Assembly: GCF_029945885.1 (NCBI RefSeq)
Contig: NZ_JAQSDK010000037.1
Location: 186,001-250,000, forward strand
DNA length: 64,000 nt
Source of the DNA: Brevundimonas sp.
Lineage (GTDB): Bacteria; Pseudomonadota; Alphaproteobacteria; Caulobacterales; Caulobacteraceae
Direction of reading: 5' to 3'
The position numbers were made by a program, and so were the translations under genes. This document shows, one piece after another, positions 16,715-25,639 of this stretch. The stretch's first letter is position 1. The number at the start of each line of letters is the position of its first letter. Under the pieces are notes generated by a model. It was given only the letters and a program-made list of their open reading frames with translations, searched no databases and was not told the origin of the DNA.

Positions 16715-18085
16715 ATGTTCCCGCGCCGCCTCATAATCGCCGCTGCTGCCCTGGCGCTGGTCGCCGCCCCGGCCCGGGCCCAGACGGCCCCGATCACCGT
16801 CGATCCGGCCTGGGTCGCGGCCCATCAGGCCTTCCTCGCCGGCGATGCCCTGCGCGGTCGCGGCAGCGCCACCCATGACGAGACCGTGGCCGCCGCCTAT
16901 GTCGCGGCCCAGTTCCAGGGCTTCGGCCTGCAGCCGGCCCCCGGCATGGACGGCTTTACCCAGACCGCCGCCGTCATCCGCACTACGCCGTCGGGCAATG
17001 CCAGCCTCAGCATCGGCGGCGTGACCTTGTCGCAACGGGACGGACTGGGTCTGCTGTCGGGCGGTGCCACGGCGATGCGCGACCGGGTCGAGGTGGCCAC
17101 CGGCGATGATCCCGCCGCCCTGCCGACAGCCGGGATCGTGATGATCGCCCCGCCCGAAGGTCCGGCCGTCGGCAGCTGGATCAATGCCGCCTTCGGCAAG
17201 GGCAGCCGACTGGTGATCCTGCGTGAGACCGCGACCCTGGGCGAGGCCGTGTCCCGGGCATCGCCCGGTCGGCCGGGCTTTGCCCTGGCCGGTGCCGAGC
17301 CGCGCTCCTCCCGCACCCTGGTGGTGGTCCCCGCCGCCATCTACGACCGGATGACCGCCATGGCCGGCACCGGCGCGGTCTGGGAGCCGGGCCCGGCGCA
17401 GGTCGAGGAGACCGTGACCACCAATGCCGTCGGCTGGCTGCCCGGTACGGATCCCGACGCCGGGGTCATCCTGATCGCTGCCCATCTGGATCACCTGGGC
17501 GTCCGGGCCGACGGCACCATCATGCACGGGGCCAATGACGACGCCTCGGGCACCACCGCCGTGCTGGAACTGGCCCGCGCCCTGTCCTCCGGTGAACCGC
17601 ACCGGCGCGGCATCCTGTTCGTTGCCTATGGCAGCGAGGAGATCGGGGGTCTCGGGTCGAGCTGGTTCGGCGATCATCCCCCCGTGCCCCTGAGCGAGAT
17701 CGTCGCCAATCTGGCGATCGAGATGATCGGAGCCCAGGACCCGCGGATGCCGGCCGGGGTGATGATGATGACCGGCTTCGACCGCTCCAATTTCGGCGCG
17801 GCCCTGCGCGACCAGGGGGCATTGATCGCGCCGGACCTCTATCCCGAGCAGAATTTCTTCGAACGGTCCGACAACTACCAGCTGGCCCTGCGCGGCGTGG
17901 TCGCGCACACCATCTCGGGCTGGGCCGTGACCCCGACCTATCATTCGGTCGAGGACACCAACGCCAATCTGGACATCCCCTTCATGACCCGGGCGATCCA
18001 GTCCCTGGTGGAGCCGCTGCGCTGGCTGGCCTCCAGCGACTTCGTCCCCGAGTGGGCCCCGGGCGGCCGGCCCGAGCAGCGCTAG
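16715..18085 (+). CDS. Secreted M28 family zinc peptidase
   Basis: A 456-residue exported metallopeptidase. The signal peptide MFPRRLIIAAAALALVAAPARA precedes a mature region with the M28 co-catalytic zinc ligands: AAHLDHLGV (histidine), GANDDASGTTAVLELA (aspartate), YGSEEIGGLGSS (catalytic glutamate) and AIEMIGAQDPR. Members act as aminopeptidases. The start at 16715 is chosen because it opens the signal peptide. No membrane segment other than the signal is seen. Confidence 0.92.
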   Translation: MFPRRLIIAAAALALVAAPARAQTAPITVDPAWVAAHQAFLAGDALRGRGSATHDETVAAAYVAAQFQGFGLQPAPGMDGFTQTAAVIRTTPSGNASLSIGGVTLSQRDGLGLLSGGATAMRDRVEVATGDDPAALPTAGIVMIAPPEGPAVGSWINAAFGKGSRLVILRETATLGEAVSRASPGRPGFALAGAEPRSSRTLVVVPAAIYDRMTAMAGTGAVWEPGPAQVEETVTTNAVGWLPGTDPDAGVILIAAHLDHLGVRADGTIMHGANDDASGTTAVLELARALSSGEPHRRGILFVAYGSEEIGGLGSSWFGDHPPVPLSEIVANLAIEMIGAQDPRMPAGVMMMTGFDRSNFGAALRDQGALIAPDLYPEQNFFERSDNYQLALRGVVAHTISGWAVTPTYHSVEDTNANLDIPFMTRAIQSLVEPLRWLASSDFVPEWAPGGRPEQR

Positions 18086-18089
18086 GGAC

Positions 18090-18764
18090 TCAGATCCAGG
18101 CCGCGATCGCCTCCAGCGGCTTCTTGTCCAGGGCCGCGACCGGCACGGTGGCATCAGCCGCCGGATGGCCCGCCACCAGCAGCAGGAAGGGCTTGTCCCC
18201 GGCCGGGCGGCCGCAGATCCCGGCCAGGAAGCTCATCGGGGCCGGGGTATGGGTCAGGGTCGCCAGACCGGCCTCGTGCAGGGCGGCGATCAGCAGGCCG
18301 GTGGCGATGCCGACGCTCTCGGTGACATAGTAGTTCTTCCTGTCGTCGCCCGGCCTGGGCCCGCCGCGCTTCTGGCCGAAGATGGCGATCAGCACCGGGG
18401 CGACCTCGAGGAAGCCCTTGTCCGGATCGGTGCCCAGCGGGGCCAGGGCGTCCAGCCATTCCTGCGGGGCCTTGTCGTTATAGAATTCCCGCTCCTCGGC
18501 CTCGGCCGCGGCGCGGATCCGGGCCCGGGCTTCGGGACTGTCGATGACGCTGAAGAACCACGGCTGGTGATTGGCCCCCGACGGAGCCGAGCCGGCGGTC
18601 AGCAGGGCCTGTTCGACCACGGCCCGCGGCACCGGCCGGTCGGAGAAGTCGCGCACCGTGCGCCGTGCCGCCATCAGGGCGCGAAAGGCCGAGACCCGCG
18701 CCAGACTGGTGGCGTCGTCCATCGCCACATAGCCGCTCAGGGGGACACAGGGATGGTCACGCAT
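18090..18764 (-). CDS. Nitroreductase family FMN oxidoreductase
   Basis: A 224-residue nitroreductase-fold flavoprotein. The FMN phosphate-binding RRTVRDFSDRPVP and the APSGANHQPWFF segment are typical, and the C-terminal GICGRPAGDKPFLLLVAGHP closes the domain. The iodotyrosine-deiodinase-like branch has the same overall pattern. A second ATG at 18722 (MDDATSLA) is an alternative start. It ends five bases after the convergent peptidase stop. Substrate unknown. Confidence 0.88.
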   Translation of the reverse strand: MRDHPCVPLSGYVAMDDATSLARVSAFRALMAARRTVRDFSDRPVPRAVVEQALLTAGSAPSGANHQPWFFSVIDSPEARARIRAAAEAEEREFYNDKAPQEWLDALAPLGTDPDKGFLEVAPVLIAIFGQKRGGPRPGDDRKNYYVTESVGIATGLLIAALHEAGLATLTHTPAPMSFLAGICGRPAGDKPFLLLVAGHPAADATVPVAALDKKPLEAIAAWI

Positions 18765-18883
18765 CGGTCAGGCTCCGCTGTGGACAGACTGTCTCGGCCG
18801 ACGGCCTTGTCCGGGATTTGCCACAATTCGCATTGAAAAGCACCGCGTCGGTGCCGGTCGCCGAAGTTCTCGTGAGTCGGCTC

Positions 18884-19417
18884 ATGCCGGAAACTGCCGC
18901 TGCCTTCGCCCTGATCCTGGCGCTGATGTTCCCCGTCTCGGGCGAACCGGCTCCCTATGAATCAGTGGTCGCCGCGGAAGCGGCGGCAGCGGAAACGACG
19001 TCCGGCGTCGAACTGGACGCCGAACAGATCGAGCTGATGGCCGGTGACCCCGACTGGCGCGCCTCGGCGCGGCTCTATCATGCCGGTGGTGGCGGGGCGA
19101 CGGGCAACGATTCCCTCGGCTGCCGCCCGATCCCGATGCGCACCGTGGCCGTCGATCCGCGCGTCATTCCGCGCCGCACCCGGCTGTTCATCCGCGAGAC
19201 CGTGGGCCTGCGCCTGGCCGACGGCACCGTCCATGATGGCTACTGGTATGCCTCCGACACCGGCGGCGCGATCAAGGGAGCCAAGGTCGACCTGTACACG
19301 GGCCACGGACGCGCCTCGATGCAGCCGGCCATGGGCCTGAACATGCGCACCCTGTCGATCGCCGAGGCCGGCCGTTTCGACGGCTGCCCGCCCGCCTGGG
19401 ACAGTGCCTCAAACTAG
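18884..19417 (+). CDS. 3D (Asp-Asp-Asp) domain secreted protein
   Basis: A 177-residue protein with an N-terminal export signal (AAAFALILALMFPVSGEPAP) and a C-terminal 3D domain. The domain shows MRTVAVDPRVIPRRTRLFI, then YWYASDTGGAIKGAKVDLYTGHG, in which the three aspartates give the domain its name. The fold is shared with the catalytic core of MltA lytic transglycosylases, so a role on peptidoglycan is plausible. ATG 18884 is used; an in-frame GTG at 18872 is also possible. Confidence 0.82.
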   Translation: MPETAAAFALILALMFPVSGEPAPYESVVAAEAAAAETTSGVELDAEQIELMAGDPDWRASARLYHAGGGGATGNDSLGCRPIPMRTVAVDPRVIPRRTRLFIRETVGLRLADGTVHDGYWYASDTGGAIKGAKVDLYTGHGRASMQPAMGLNMRTLSIAEAGRFDGCPPAWDSASN

Positions 19418-19734
19418 AATTTCCGCCGGCCGCTGACCGTTTCGAAGAACAGCCGCCAGTCGCCCATCAGGCTCCACAGCGGATACTGGAAGGTGGCCGG
19501 GCGGTTCTTCTCGAAGAAGAAATGGCCGACCCAGGCGAAGCCGTAACCGACCAGCGGCATGGCCAGCAACCACCAGGCATTGGCCGTGACGATGGCCGTG
19601 ACGAACACAGCAATGACCAGGGCCGTGCCCACCACGTGGATCCGCCGGCAGGTCCGGTTCGAATGCTGGTGCACATAGTAGGGATAGAAGGCGGTGAACG
19701 ACGTGTAGCGCTCACCGGGCGCGGGCTGGCTCAT
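19414..19734 (-). CDS. Mpo1-like / DUF962 membrane protein
   Basis: A 106-residue membrane protein of the DUF962 family, related to the yeast fatty-acid alpha-oxidation dioxygenase Mpo1. Histidines typical of the family occur in YYVHQHSNRTCRRIHVVG and WVGHFFFEKNRPATF, and the gene ends with WSLMGDWRLFFE. Two hydrophobic segments lie between them. The ATG at 19734 overlaps the stop of the TMEM43-like gene, so the two are probably co-transcribed. Enzymatic activity is an inference from the family. Confidence 0.85.
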   Translation of the reverse strand: MSQPAPGERYTSFTAFYPYYVHQHSNRTCRRIHVVGTALVIAVFVTAIVTANAWWLLAMPLVGYGFAWVGHFFFEKNRPATFQYPLWSLMGDWRLFFETVSGRRKF

Positions 19735-21023
19735 ACCGATGCGACCTCCTGGACCTTGGCCTTCCTGTGGCCGAAGCGGAAGACAAGATAGGCGATCAGC
19801 GCGCCGACGACCAGAATTCCGATCCCGACCAGCGGACGGAACACCATCCACGACAGGGCGATGGTAATCGAGCCGATGACCATCGCCAGGACAAACCCGA
19901 CCAGACCCGTGCCCATGCGGATGATGGTCCCGAACAACGGCAAGACGTCGCCCAGCACCCCAAGCGGCGCGAACAGCATGCTGAAGCCCGTCATCATGGC
20001 CACGATGCCCGCGACGCGAATGAGCCAGGTGATGATCTGGTTGGTGGTCTGGGCCCCGGCGAACATGTCGGCAGCCGGGACATTGCCGTCGTCAACGAGC
20101 AACATCTCCTCCCCGTTGGTCGCGCGATAGGGCAGGAAGCCGTCACCGCTCTGGCGGGCGACCACACTGATCACGGCGGCGGGCGTCAGTTCGAAGGCGA
20201 TACGGACGTCGCCGACCTGTGGCGTAAGCGCCGACTGGCTCACGGGCGCGGCCGGCGCGGCGACGGGGCCGCCTGCCGTGGCCGTGTCATTGGCGACCGG
20301 GGCCGGGACCGGTGTCGGTGTCGGCACCTGTACCTGTACCGGTGCCCCCGGCTGACCCAGATAGATGTGGTTCTGCGAAATCCGGACCGGACGATCATCG
20401 CCGACAGCCATGATGATCGACTCACGCTGGGCCGGGGTGATCGGCAGGGTCGTGGCCCCGCCGATACCGTCGATGACATTCTCGCTCAGCCTGAAGTCCC
20501 CCAGGGTCGCGTCCTGGGCCGTAACCGTCGCGCCCTCGATGTCGAACGGGGGATTCTCGTGGCCGGCCTGTTGGGCAAAGGCGCTGGAATCGTTGCCGCC
20601 CCCGGACCAGTCCTTGGAATAGCTATAGGTGGTGACCGTCTCTTCGCCGCCGCCCAGCTTGGTGCGGGTCTCGCTCGTGGACGTTTCCTGCCACTGGTAC
20701 ATCTCGACATTACGGACCAGACGGACACCCGTCGCCGTCACGCCAAAAGCCTCGTCGGTCAGGGGCGTGGTGACGACCACCGGTCCGCTGACGTGGACCA
20801 GCGTCTGGTCACTGGCCGCATCAATGGGACGGATCGGGGCCTCAACGACCAGCCGCGCGCCTTCCTTCAGGCCCTTGATGGTCTTGATGGCACGGCCCTC
20901 GTTCCAGGACAGGGCACCGATACTGCCCAGGATCAGGATGAGGCCGAAGATGACCCCGCCAAAGGCGCTGCCCACGCGTGAAAACCACGAGGTGCTGCTG
21001 GTCGTGGTGAATTGGTCTGGCAT
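19731..21023 (-). CDS. TMEM43 family membrane protein
   Basis: A 430-residue relative of eukaryotic TMEM43/LUMA. A hydrophobic segment near residues 20-42 (FGGVIFGLILILGSIGALSW) is followed by a long soluble region with the family's NEGRA motif and MYQWQETSTSETRTKLGG. A proline/alanine linker and three or four membrane helices close the C-terminus. It overlaps the DUF962 gene by four bases. Function in bacteria is unknown. The ATG at 21023 is chosen because the upstream extension is not membrane-like. Confidence 0.87.
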   Translation of the reverse strand: MPDQFTTTSSTSWFSRVGSAFGGVIFGLILILGSIGALSWNEGRAIKTIKGLKEGARLVVEAPIRPIDAASDQTLVHVSGPVVVTTPLTDEAFGVTATGVRLVRNVEMYQWQETSTSETRTKLGGGEETVTTYSYSKDWSGGGNDSSAFAQQAGHENPPFDIEGATVTAQDATLGDFRLSENVIDGIGGATTLPITPAQRESIIMAVGDDRPVRISQNHIYLGQPGAPVQVQVPTPTPVPAPVANDTATAGGPVAAPAAPVSQSALTPQVGDVRIAFELTPAAVISVVARQSGDGFLPYRATNGEEMLLVDDGNVPAADMFAGAQTTNQIITWLIRVAGIVAMMTGFSMLFAPLGVLGDVLPLFGTIIRMGTGLVGFVLAMVIGSITIALSWMVFRPLVGIGILVVGALIAYLVFRFGHRKAKVQEVASV

Positions 21024-21197
21024 GGGTCCCCCCGGACATGACGGCGCGCAAGGCATCGAAGCGTCACCGTAAATCACCGATACAATAAAGGTCCTGCGCC
21101 CGCATCACATGTTTGCGGCGGACAAGACCCTTCCCCATACCGCCCGGAACAGGGCGCGGCGGTGCCCACGCCGGGCCGGTGGGGGCGTGCGGACCGT

Positions 21198-22946
21198 CTA
21201 GACGGCCTCGGCGATATCCGCGACCGGCGCGCGTCCGGCGGAGACGCTGCTGATCGCCCCAAGCAGCGACGCCGGGGTGATCGGCTTCGACAGATGGGCG
21301 TCGGCCCCGGCCAGCCGTCCGGCCCTCACATGTTCGGGCATGGCGTTGGCCGTCAGCATGATGATCGGGGTGCGTGGGCCGCCCGTCCGGGCCTCGGCGG
21401 CGCGGATTTGTGCGACCGCGGTCATGCCGTCCATGACCGGCATCTGCATGTCCATCAGGATCATGTCATAGGCCCCGACGGCGTGGGCCTGCACCGCCTC
21501 GAGACCATTCACGACCGAGGTCACCTCGATACCGGCACCTCTCAGAATTATCTCGACGACGCGAAGGTTGGTCGGGTGGTCGTCGGCGGCCAGAACCCGC
21601 ATCGCCGACATCGACGGGGGCGAGGGCTCGGCCTCGGCCATCAGTCCAGGCGCGTCAGCGACCGGCAGGGACACCGCGAACCAGAAGACCGAGCCGGTGC
21701 CGGGGGTGCTGTCGCAATCCAGCACGCCGCCCATCATCTCGGCCAGGTGTTTCGAGATCGACAGACCCAGGCCACTGCCGCCGAAGCGACGGGTGATCGA
21801 GCCGTCGGCCTGCTGGAACCGGTCGAACAGCCGCGCCTTGACTGCCGGATCGAAGCCTTCGCCCGTGTCGGCGACATCGAAACACAACTGACCCTCGGCC
21901 CCGGTCTTCAGCGCCAGTCGCACCTCGCCCGTGGTCGTGAATTTCACCGCATTGGACACCAGGTTGAGGACCACCTGCCGGACGCGGACCGCGTCGCCGA
22001 GATAGGTCCGGTCGGCTGACGGATCGATCTCGACCGTGATCGGCAGGCCCTTCTCATCGGCCTTGGGCCGGCTCAGGGCCGCGACACTTCGGACCAGGTC
22101 GCCCGCCTGGAAGGGGGCCGCCTCGATCTCCAGCTGACCGGCCTCGACCTTGGCCAGATCAAGAATGTCGGACAACAGCCGCTCCAGCATCTCGCCCGAG
22201 GCACAGATCAGGCGCGTCGCCTCCTGCTCACGCGGCGGCAGGTCGGCGTCGTTCAGCACATGGGCCATGGCCAGAACCCCGTTCAGGGGGGTGCGGATTT
22301 CATGGCTCATATTGGCCAGGAACTCCGACTTGGCGACGCTGGCCGCCTCGGCCTCATGCTGTTTGTCGAGCAGGGCCTGGTTCGTCACAAGCAACGCCCG
22401 GTGCAGTTTCCAGGCGTTGACCCCCGAGCTGACGGCAAAGGCGACCAGCAGGGCCATCGACCAGATCAGGCCCACCTCCCGGGTGAAATTCGGGACGGTG
22501 AACGGCAGGGCCAGCAACATCACCGCCGGCGGCAGTCCGGTGGTCGCCATCTGGATCAGTGACCGATGGCAGCCGCGCACGACATACAGCAGCACGCCGC
22601 TGAGCAGGGCCACCGCCACGACCCGGCCGGTCTCCCCCGGCGTCCACCACCACAGCCAGCCGATCGTCACCCAGGCGCTGGTCGACACGCCGGTGGCGAA
22701 CAGCCGCAAGCTGCGAAAGACCAGCGGTCGGCGCGCCTGCCGTCGCGGATCGGTGGAGGCCCACAAGGCACCGTCGCCGACCAGATAGATCGCCGCCCAA
22801 ACCAGCAGCGCGTTCAGCGGAATGGCGGTCAGGCCGGTCAGAAACACCAGAACGCCGATAACGATGCGGGAGCCGGCCTGGTTGCGGGTCTCGACGGCGG
22901 TCTGATCGAACGCCGCATCGAAACCGAGTACGGAAAGATTCATCAC
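21198..22946 (-). CDS. Hybrid sensor histidine kinase with C-terminal receiver
   Basis: A 582-residue hybrid kinase. Residues 25-190 contain about five or six membrane helices with no recognisable sensor domain. The dimerisation/phosphoacceptor box is FLANMSHEIRTPLNG, and the ATPase has NLVSNAVKF, DTGEGF and GGSGLGLSI. The receiver near residues 450-570 has the phosphoacceptor in MILMDMQMPVMDG and the lysine in HLSKPIT. Output partners are not adjacent, so phosphotransfer to a distant protein is likely. Confidence 0.93.
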   Translation of the reverse strand: MMNLSVLGFDAAFDQTAVETRNQAGSRIVIGVLVFLTGLTAIPLNALLVWAAIYLVGDGALWASTDPRRQARRPLVFRSLRLFATGVSTSAWVTIGWLWWWTPGETGRVVAVALLSGVLLYVVRGCHRSLIQMATTGLPPAVMLLALPFTVPNFTREVGLIWSMALLVAFAVSSGVNAWKLHRALLVTNQALLDKQHEAEAASVAKSEFLANMSHEIRTPLNGVLAMAHVLNDADLPPREQEATRLICASGEMLERLLSDILDLAKVEAGQLEIEAAPFQAGDLVRSVAALSRPKADEKGLPITVEIDPSADRTYLGDAVRVRQVVLNLVSNAVKFTTTGEVRLALKTGAEGQLCFDVADTGEGFDPAVKARLFDRFQQADGSITRRFGGSGLGLSISKHLAEMMGGVLDCDSTPGTGSVFWFAVSLPVADAPGLMAEAEPSPPSMSAMRVLAADDHPTNLRVVEIILRGAGIEVTSVVNGLEAVQAHAVGAYDMILMDMQMPVMDGMTAVAQIRAAEARTGGPRTPIIMLTANAMPEHVRAGRLAGADAHLSKPITPASLLGAISSVSAGRAPVADIAEAV

Positions 22947-23027
22947 AATCCTCAGCTGCCCCTGTCATGCGCCACGGGCAGTGAAGCCATGATTAAGACG
23001 CTTCCGCCGCCCCGGCGGGCAGCAGAC

Positions 23028-23558
23028 TCAGACCTCGCGCACCGGCTCCGGCCCCAGCAGGCGGCGCAGCAGCGGCCACAGCTTCACCCAGGCCGAGACC
23101 ACCCCGACCACCGAGGCCACGCCCTGGAAGAAGGCCCAGACCGTATCGACCAGCGCCCCGCCCAGGATCCAGCCGGTCAGCGGCATCAGCAGCCGGGAAA
23201 TGCCGATCTGGACCGCGGCATAGGTCTGCGAATATTCGATCGACCGGTCCAGCACGAAGGCAAGGACCACCGCCGCCGACATCGGTCCCCACAGCAGCGG
23301 CAGGACCAGCAACAGGGCCAGGACCGCCAGGATCAGCTTGGTCCCCGGCGTCTCGCCCGAGATCAGGCTCAGCACCAGACCCGCCCCCATCGTCAGCAGC
23401 ACCGCCGTCAGGGTCGCGGGCAGGACCATGTCCACCGCCACCATCAGGTCGGTGAAGACCAGCCCCGCCAGCACCGCCGCGCCGGTCAGCAGAAACCCGC
23501 CGACCCACAGGGCGGCATACTGGCCCAGACGGCGTTTCAGATGGCCCAGGCTGATCAT
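23028..23558 (-). CDS. Multi-spanning membrane protein, unknown
   Basis: A 176-residue hydrophobic protein with about four membrane segments, including YAALWVGGFLLTGAAVLAGL, LILAVLALLLVLPLLW and a C-terminal VVGVVSAWVKLWPLLRRLLG. No catalytic motif is visible. The start MISLGHLKRRLGQ at 23558 gives a normal positively charged cytoplasmic end; the longer frame to 23657 is unlikely. It faces the divergent flagellar-rod-like small gene. Confidence 0.7.
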   Translation of the reverse strand: MISLGHLKRRLGQYAALWVGGFLLTGAAVLAGLVFTDLMVAVDMVLPATLTAVLLTMGAGLVLSLISGETPGTKLILAVLALLLVLPLLWGPMSAAVVLAFVLDRSIEYSQTYAAVQIGISRLLMPLTGWILGGALVDTVWAFFQGVASVVGVVSAWVKLWPLLRRLLGPEPVREV

Positions 23559-23710
23559 GGCGGCACTCCCCGACGGCGTTGCCGTCAGGATGCCGTGCCG
23601 TGCCGCGCGAGTCCATTCGCCGAACGGCGCTCGCCCGTTCACCAAGCCTGTTGGCACCCTGTTCAGTCCGCCTCGGCCACAGTGGACGTCACGACACCGG
23701 GAGCCGCATC

Positions 23711-23920
23711 ATGCAGTCCTTCGCCATCGCCGCCGGCGGTATCGCCGCCGCCACCGCCCGTTTCGACGCCAGCGCCCGCCGCACGGCGGCCGCCCCGCTC
23801 GACAACCTTGCCGAAGAGATCGTCGACCGCCTCCAGTCCGAGGTCGCGCTCAAGGCCAATGTCGCCGTGCTCAAGACAGCCGACGCCATGACCGGCACCC
23901 TGCTCGACATGCTGGCCTGA
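23711..23920 (+). CDS. Small orphan flagellar-rod-like protein
   Basis: A 69-residue protein. The N-terminal helix AIAAGGIAAATARFDASARRTA and the C-terminal helix LKANVAVLKTADAMTGTLLDML resemble the two ends of flagellar rod and hook proteins such as FlgB, FlgC and FlgG, which pack as coiled coils, with the central domain missing. No other flagellar gene is near. It may be an accessory rod-like protein or a vestige. The ATG at 23711 is favoured over upstream extension. Confidence 0.65.
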   Translation: MQSFAIAAGGIAAATARFDASARRTAAAPLDNLAEEIVDRLQSEVALKANVAVLKTADAMTGTLLDMLA

Positions 23921-23931
23921 TCCGTCGGGCG

Positions 23932-25629
23932 TCAGCCCTCGGTCAGACCGGCCGCCCCGGCGTCCAGCGTGTACGATTTGAGCGTCCGCAGGTCATAGGG
24001 CCGGGACAATATGGTCGAGACGGCCATCAGCTCGGCCCGCGCCGCCGCGGGCGTCAGGGTCAGCAGCACGAAGCCCTTGGCGGTCTGGTCGCAGAAGACC
24101 ACCTCCGGATTGGTCCCCGCCAGGGCGGCCCCCAGCGGAAATTCTCCCAGCGCATCCCCGGGTGACGGGCTGGAGATACCGCTGGTGCCGAACTCCACGG
24201 CCCGCGCCTCACCGGCGGCGTCCTTCAGCTCATTGACCCAGAAGGCGTGGCTGTCGCCGGCCAGAACGATCGGCCGGACCCGGGCCGCCTTGAAGGTCTG
24301 GTACAGGCGTTCGCGACCGGCCGGATAACCGTCCCAGCTGTCGAGGTTGAATGGCAGGCCGTGGCTGAACAGCACCGCCGCCTGTTCGACCTGGGCGCGG
24401 ATCTCGGGCGACAGGCCGGCCAGCATCCCGGCCACGGCCTCCGGCGTCGCCATGGCGGCGATGTCGGGGCCGGCGACGCGCGCCATCACCACCTGGTTGC
24501 CCAGCACCTGCCACGGCCGACCGGCGGCCTTCGAGGTGGCCAGCTCGCGCCCCAGCCACTCCCGCTGCGCCGGGCCCAGCAGGTCGCGGTCCTCCGCCTG
24601 ACGCAGCGTCTCGAACGCCGCGACGTCCGGCACCGGCCGACCGTCCGGACCGGCGCTGAAGCCCATGTCCGCGCCATAGCTCAGCTGCCGCATCCGGCCC
24701 TGCAGCCGGGTCTCGACCATCATCAGACTGGCCAGGTCGCCGAAATGGAAGGTCCGCTGGATCGCCTCGCCCATGGTGCCGGGCAGGGGCTCGCGGATCG
24801 GCATCCATTCGAAATAGGCGCGCAGGGCCGCGGCCTTGCGGGTGACGAACTCACCCTCGGTGTCCGGCTGGTGGTTCTGTGCCCCGGTATTCCAGGTGTC
24901 ATTGGCCAGTTCGTGGTCGTCCCACACGCAGATGAACGGGGCCCGGGCGTGCGCCGCCTGCAGGTCGGGGTCGCTCTTGTACTGGGCGTGGCGGCGTCGA
25001 TAGTCGTCCAGGCTGACGATCTCGTGCGGCGGATCGGGGAGACGGTTCAACGCCGCCCCGGTCTCCATGCCATAGTCGTCCGGCCCGGCCCCGTACTCAT
25101 AGATGTAGTCGCCCAGATGGACGACCGCATCGACCTGCTCCAGCCGGGCGATCGCGTCATAGGCATTGTACAGCCCGCCCGGATACAGCTGGCACGACAC
25201 CACCGCCAGCCGGGCCTCGGCCAGCGCCCCGAGCGCCAGCGTCCGGGTCCGGCCGACCGGCGAGGTCACGCCGTTGGCGATGAAGCGGTAGTGATAGTCC
25301 GTCCCCGGCTCCAGCCCCTGGCCGTCCAGGTCGTGCTTGACGGTGAAGTCCCGCCCGGCCCGGGCCCGCAGGCCGCTGGAGCGGTGCACGATCCGGCTGA
25401 AGTCCGCGTCGGTCGCGACCTCCAGCACCACCTCGATGTCTCCGGCGGCGGGGTCCGCCGGCGTGACCCGGGTCCAGAACACCACCGACCGGGGCATGGG
25501 GTCGCCGCTGGCGACCCCGTGTGCGAAGCTGACGCCGGACGGGTTGGTCCCGGCCGCGACCGGCCCGGCCATCGAGCCGGCGGCCCCGGCCCCGAACCAT
25601 CCCAGCAGGCTGCGGCGATCGAGGGTCAT
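23932..25629 (-). CDS. phoD: PhoD-type alkaline phosphatase
   Basis: A 565-residue exported phosphodiesterase/phosphomonoesterase. The N-terminus MTLDRRSLLGWFGAGAAG has a twin-arginine-like pattern, as usual for PhoD. An N-terminal Ig-like domain (FWTRVTP) precedes the metallophosphatase core: VVSCQLYPGG, VHLGDYIYEYG, VWDDHELANDTW and LAGDSHAFWVNEL carry the iron and calcium ligands. It is likely periplasmic and used to release phosphate. It follows the TonB-dependent receptor gene by 10 bases, probably as one transcript. Confidence 0.93.
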   Translation of the reverse strand: MTLDRRSLLGWFGAGAAGSMAGPVAAGTNPSGVSFAHGVASGDPMPRSVVFWTRVTPADPAAGDIEVVLEVATDADFSRIVHRSSGLRARAGRDFTVKHDLDGQGLEPGTDYHYRFIANGVTSPVGRTRTLALGALAEARLAVVSCQLYPGGLYNAYDAIARLEQVDAVVHLGDYIYEYGAGPDDYGMETGAALNRLPDPPHEIVSLDDYRRRHAQYKSDPDLQAAHARAPFICVWDDHELANDTWNTGAQNHQPDTEGEFVTRKAAALRAYFEWMPIREPLPGTMGEAIQRTFHFGDLASLMMVETRLQGRMRQLSYGADMGFSAGPDGRPVPDVAAFETLRQAEDRDLLGPAQREWLGRELATSKAAGRPWQVLGNQVVMARVAGPDIAAMATPEAVAGMLAGLSPEIRAQVEQAAVLFSHGLPFNLDSWDGYPAGRERLYQTFKAARVRPIVLAGDSHAFWVNELKDAAGEARAVEFGTSGISSPSPGDALGEFPLGAALAGTNPEVVFCDQTAKGFVLLTLTPAAARAELMAVSTILSRPYDLRTLKSYTLDAGAAGLTEG

Positions 25630-25639
25630 CCGGTCTGTC

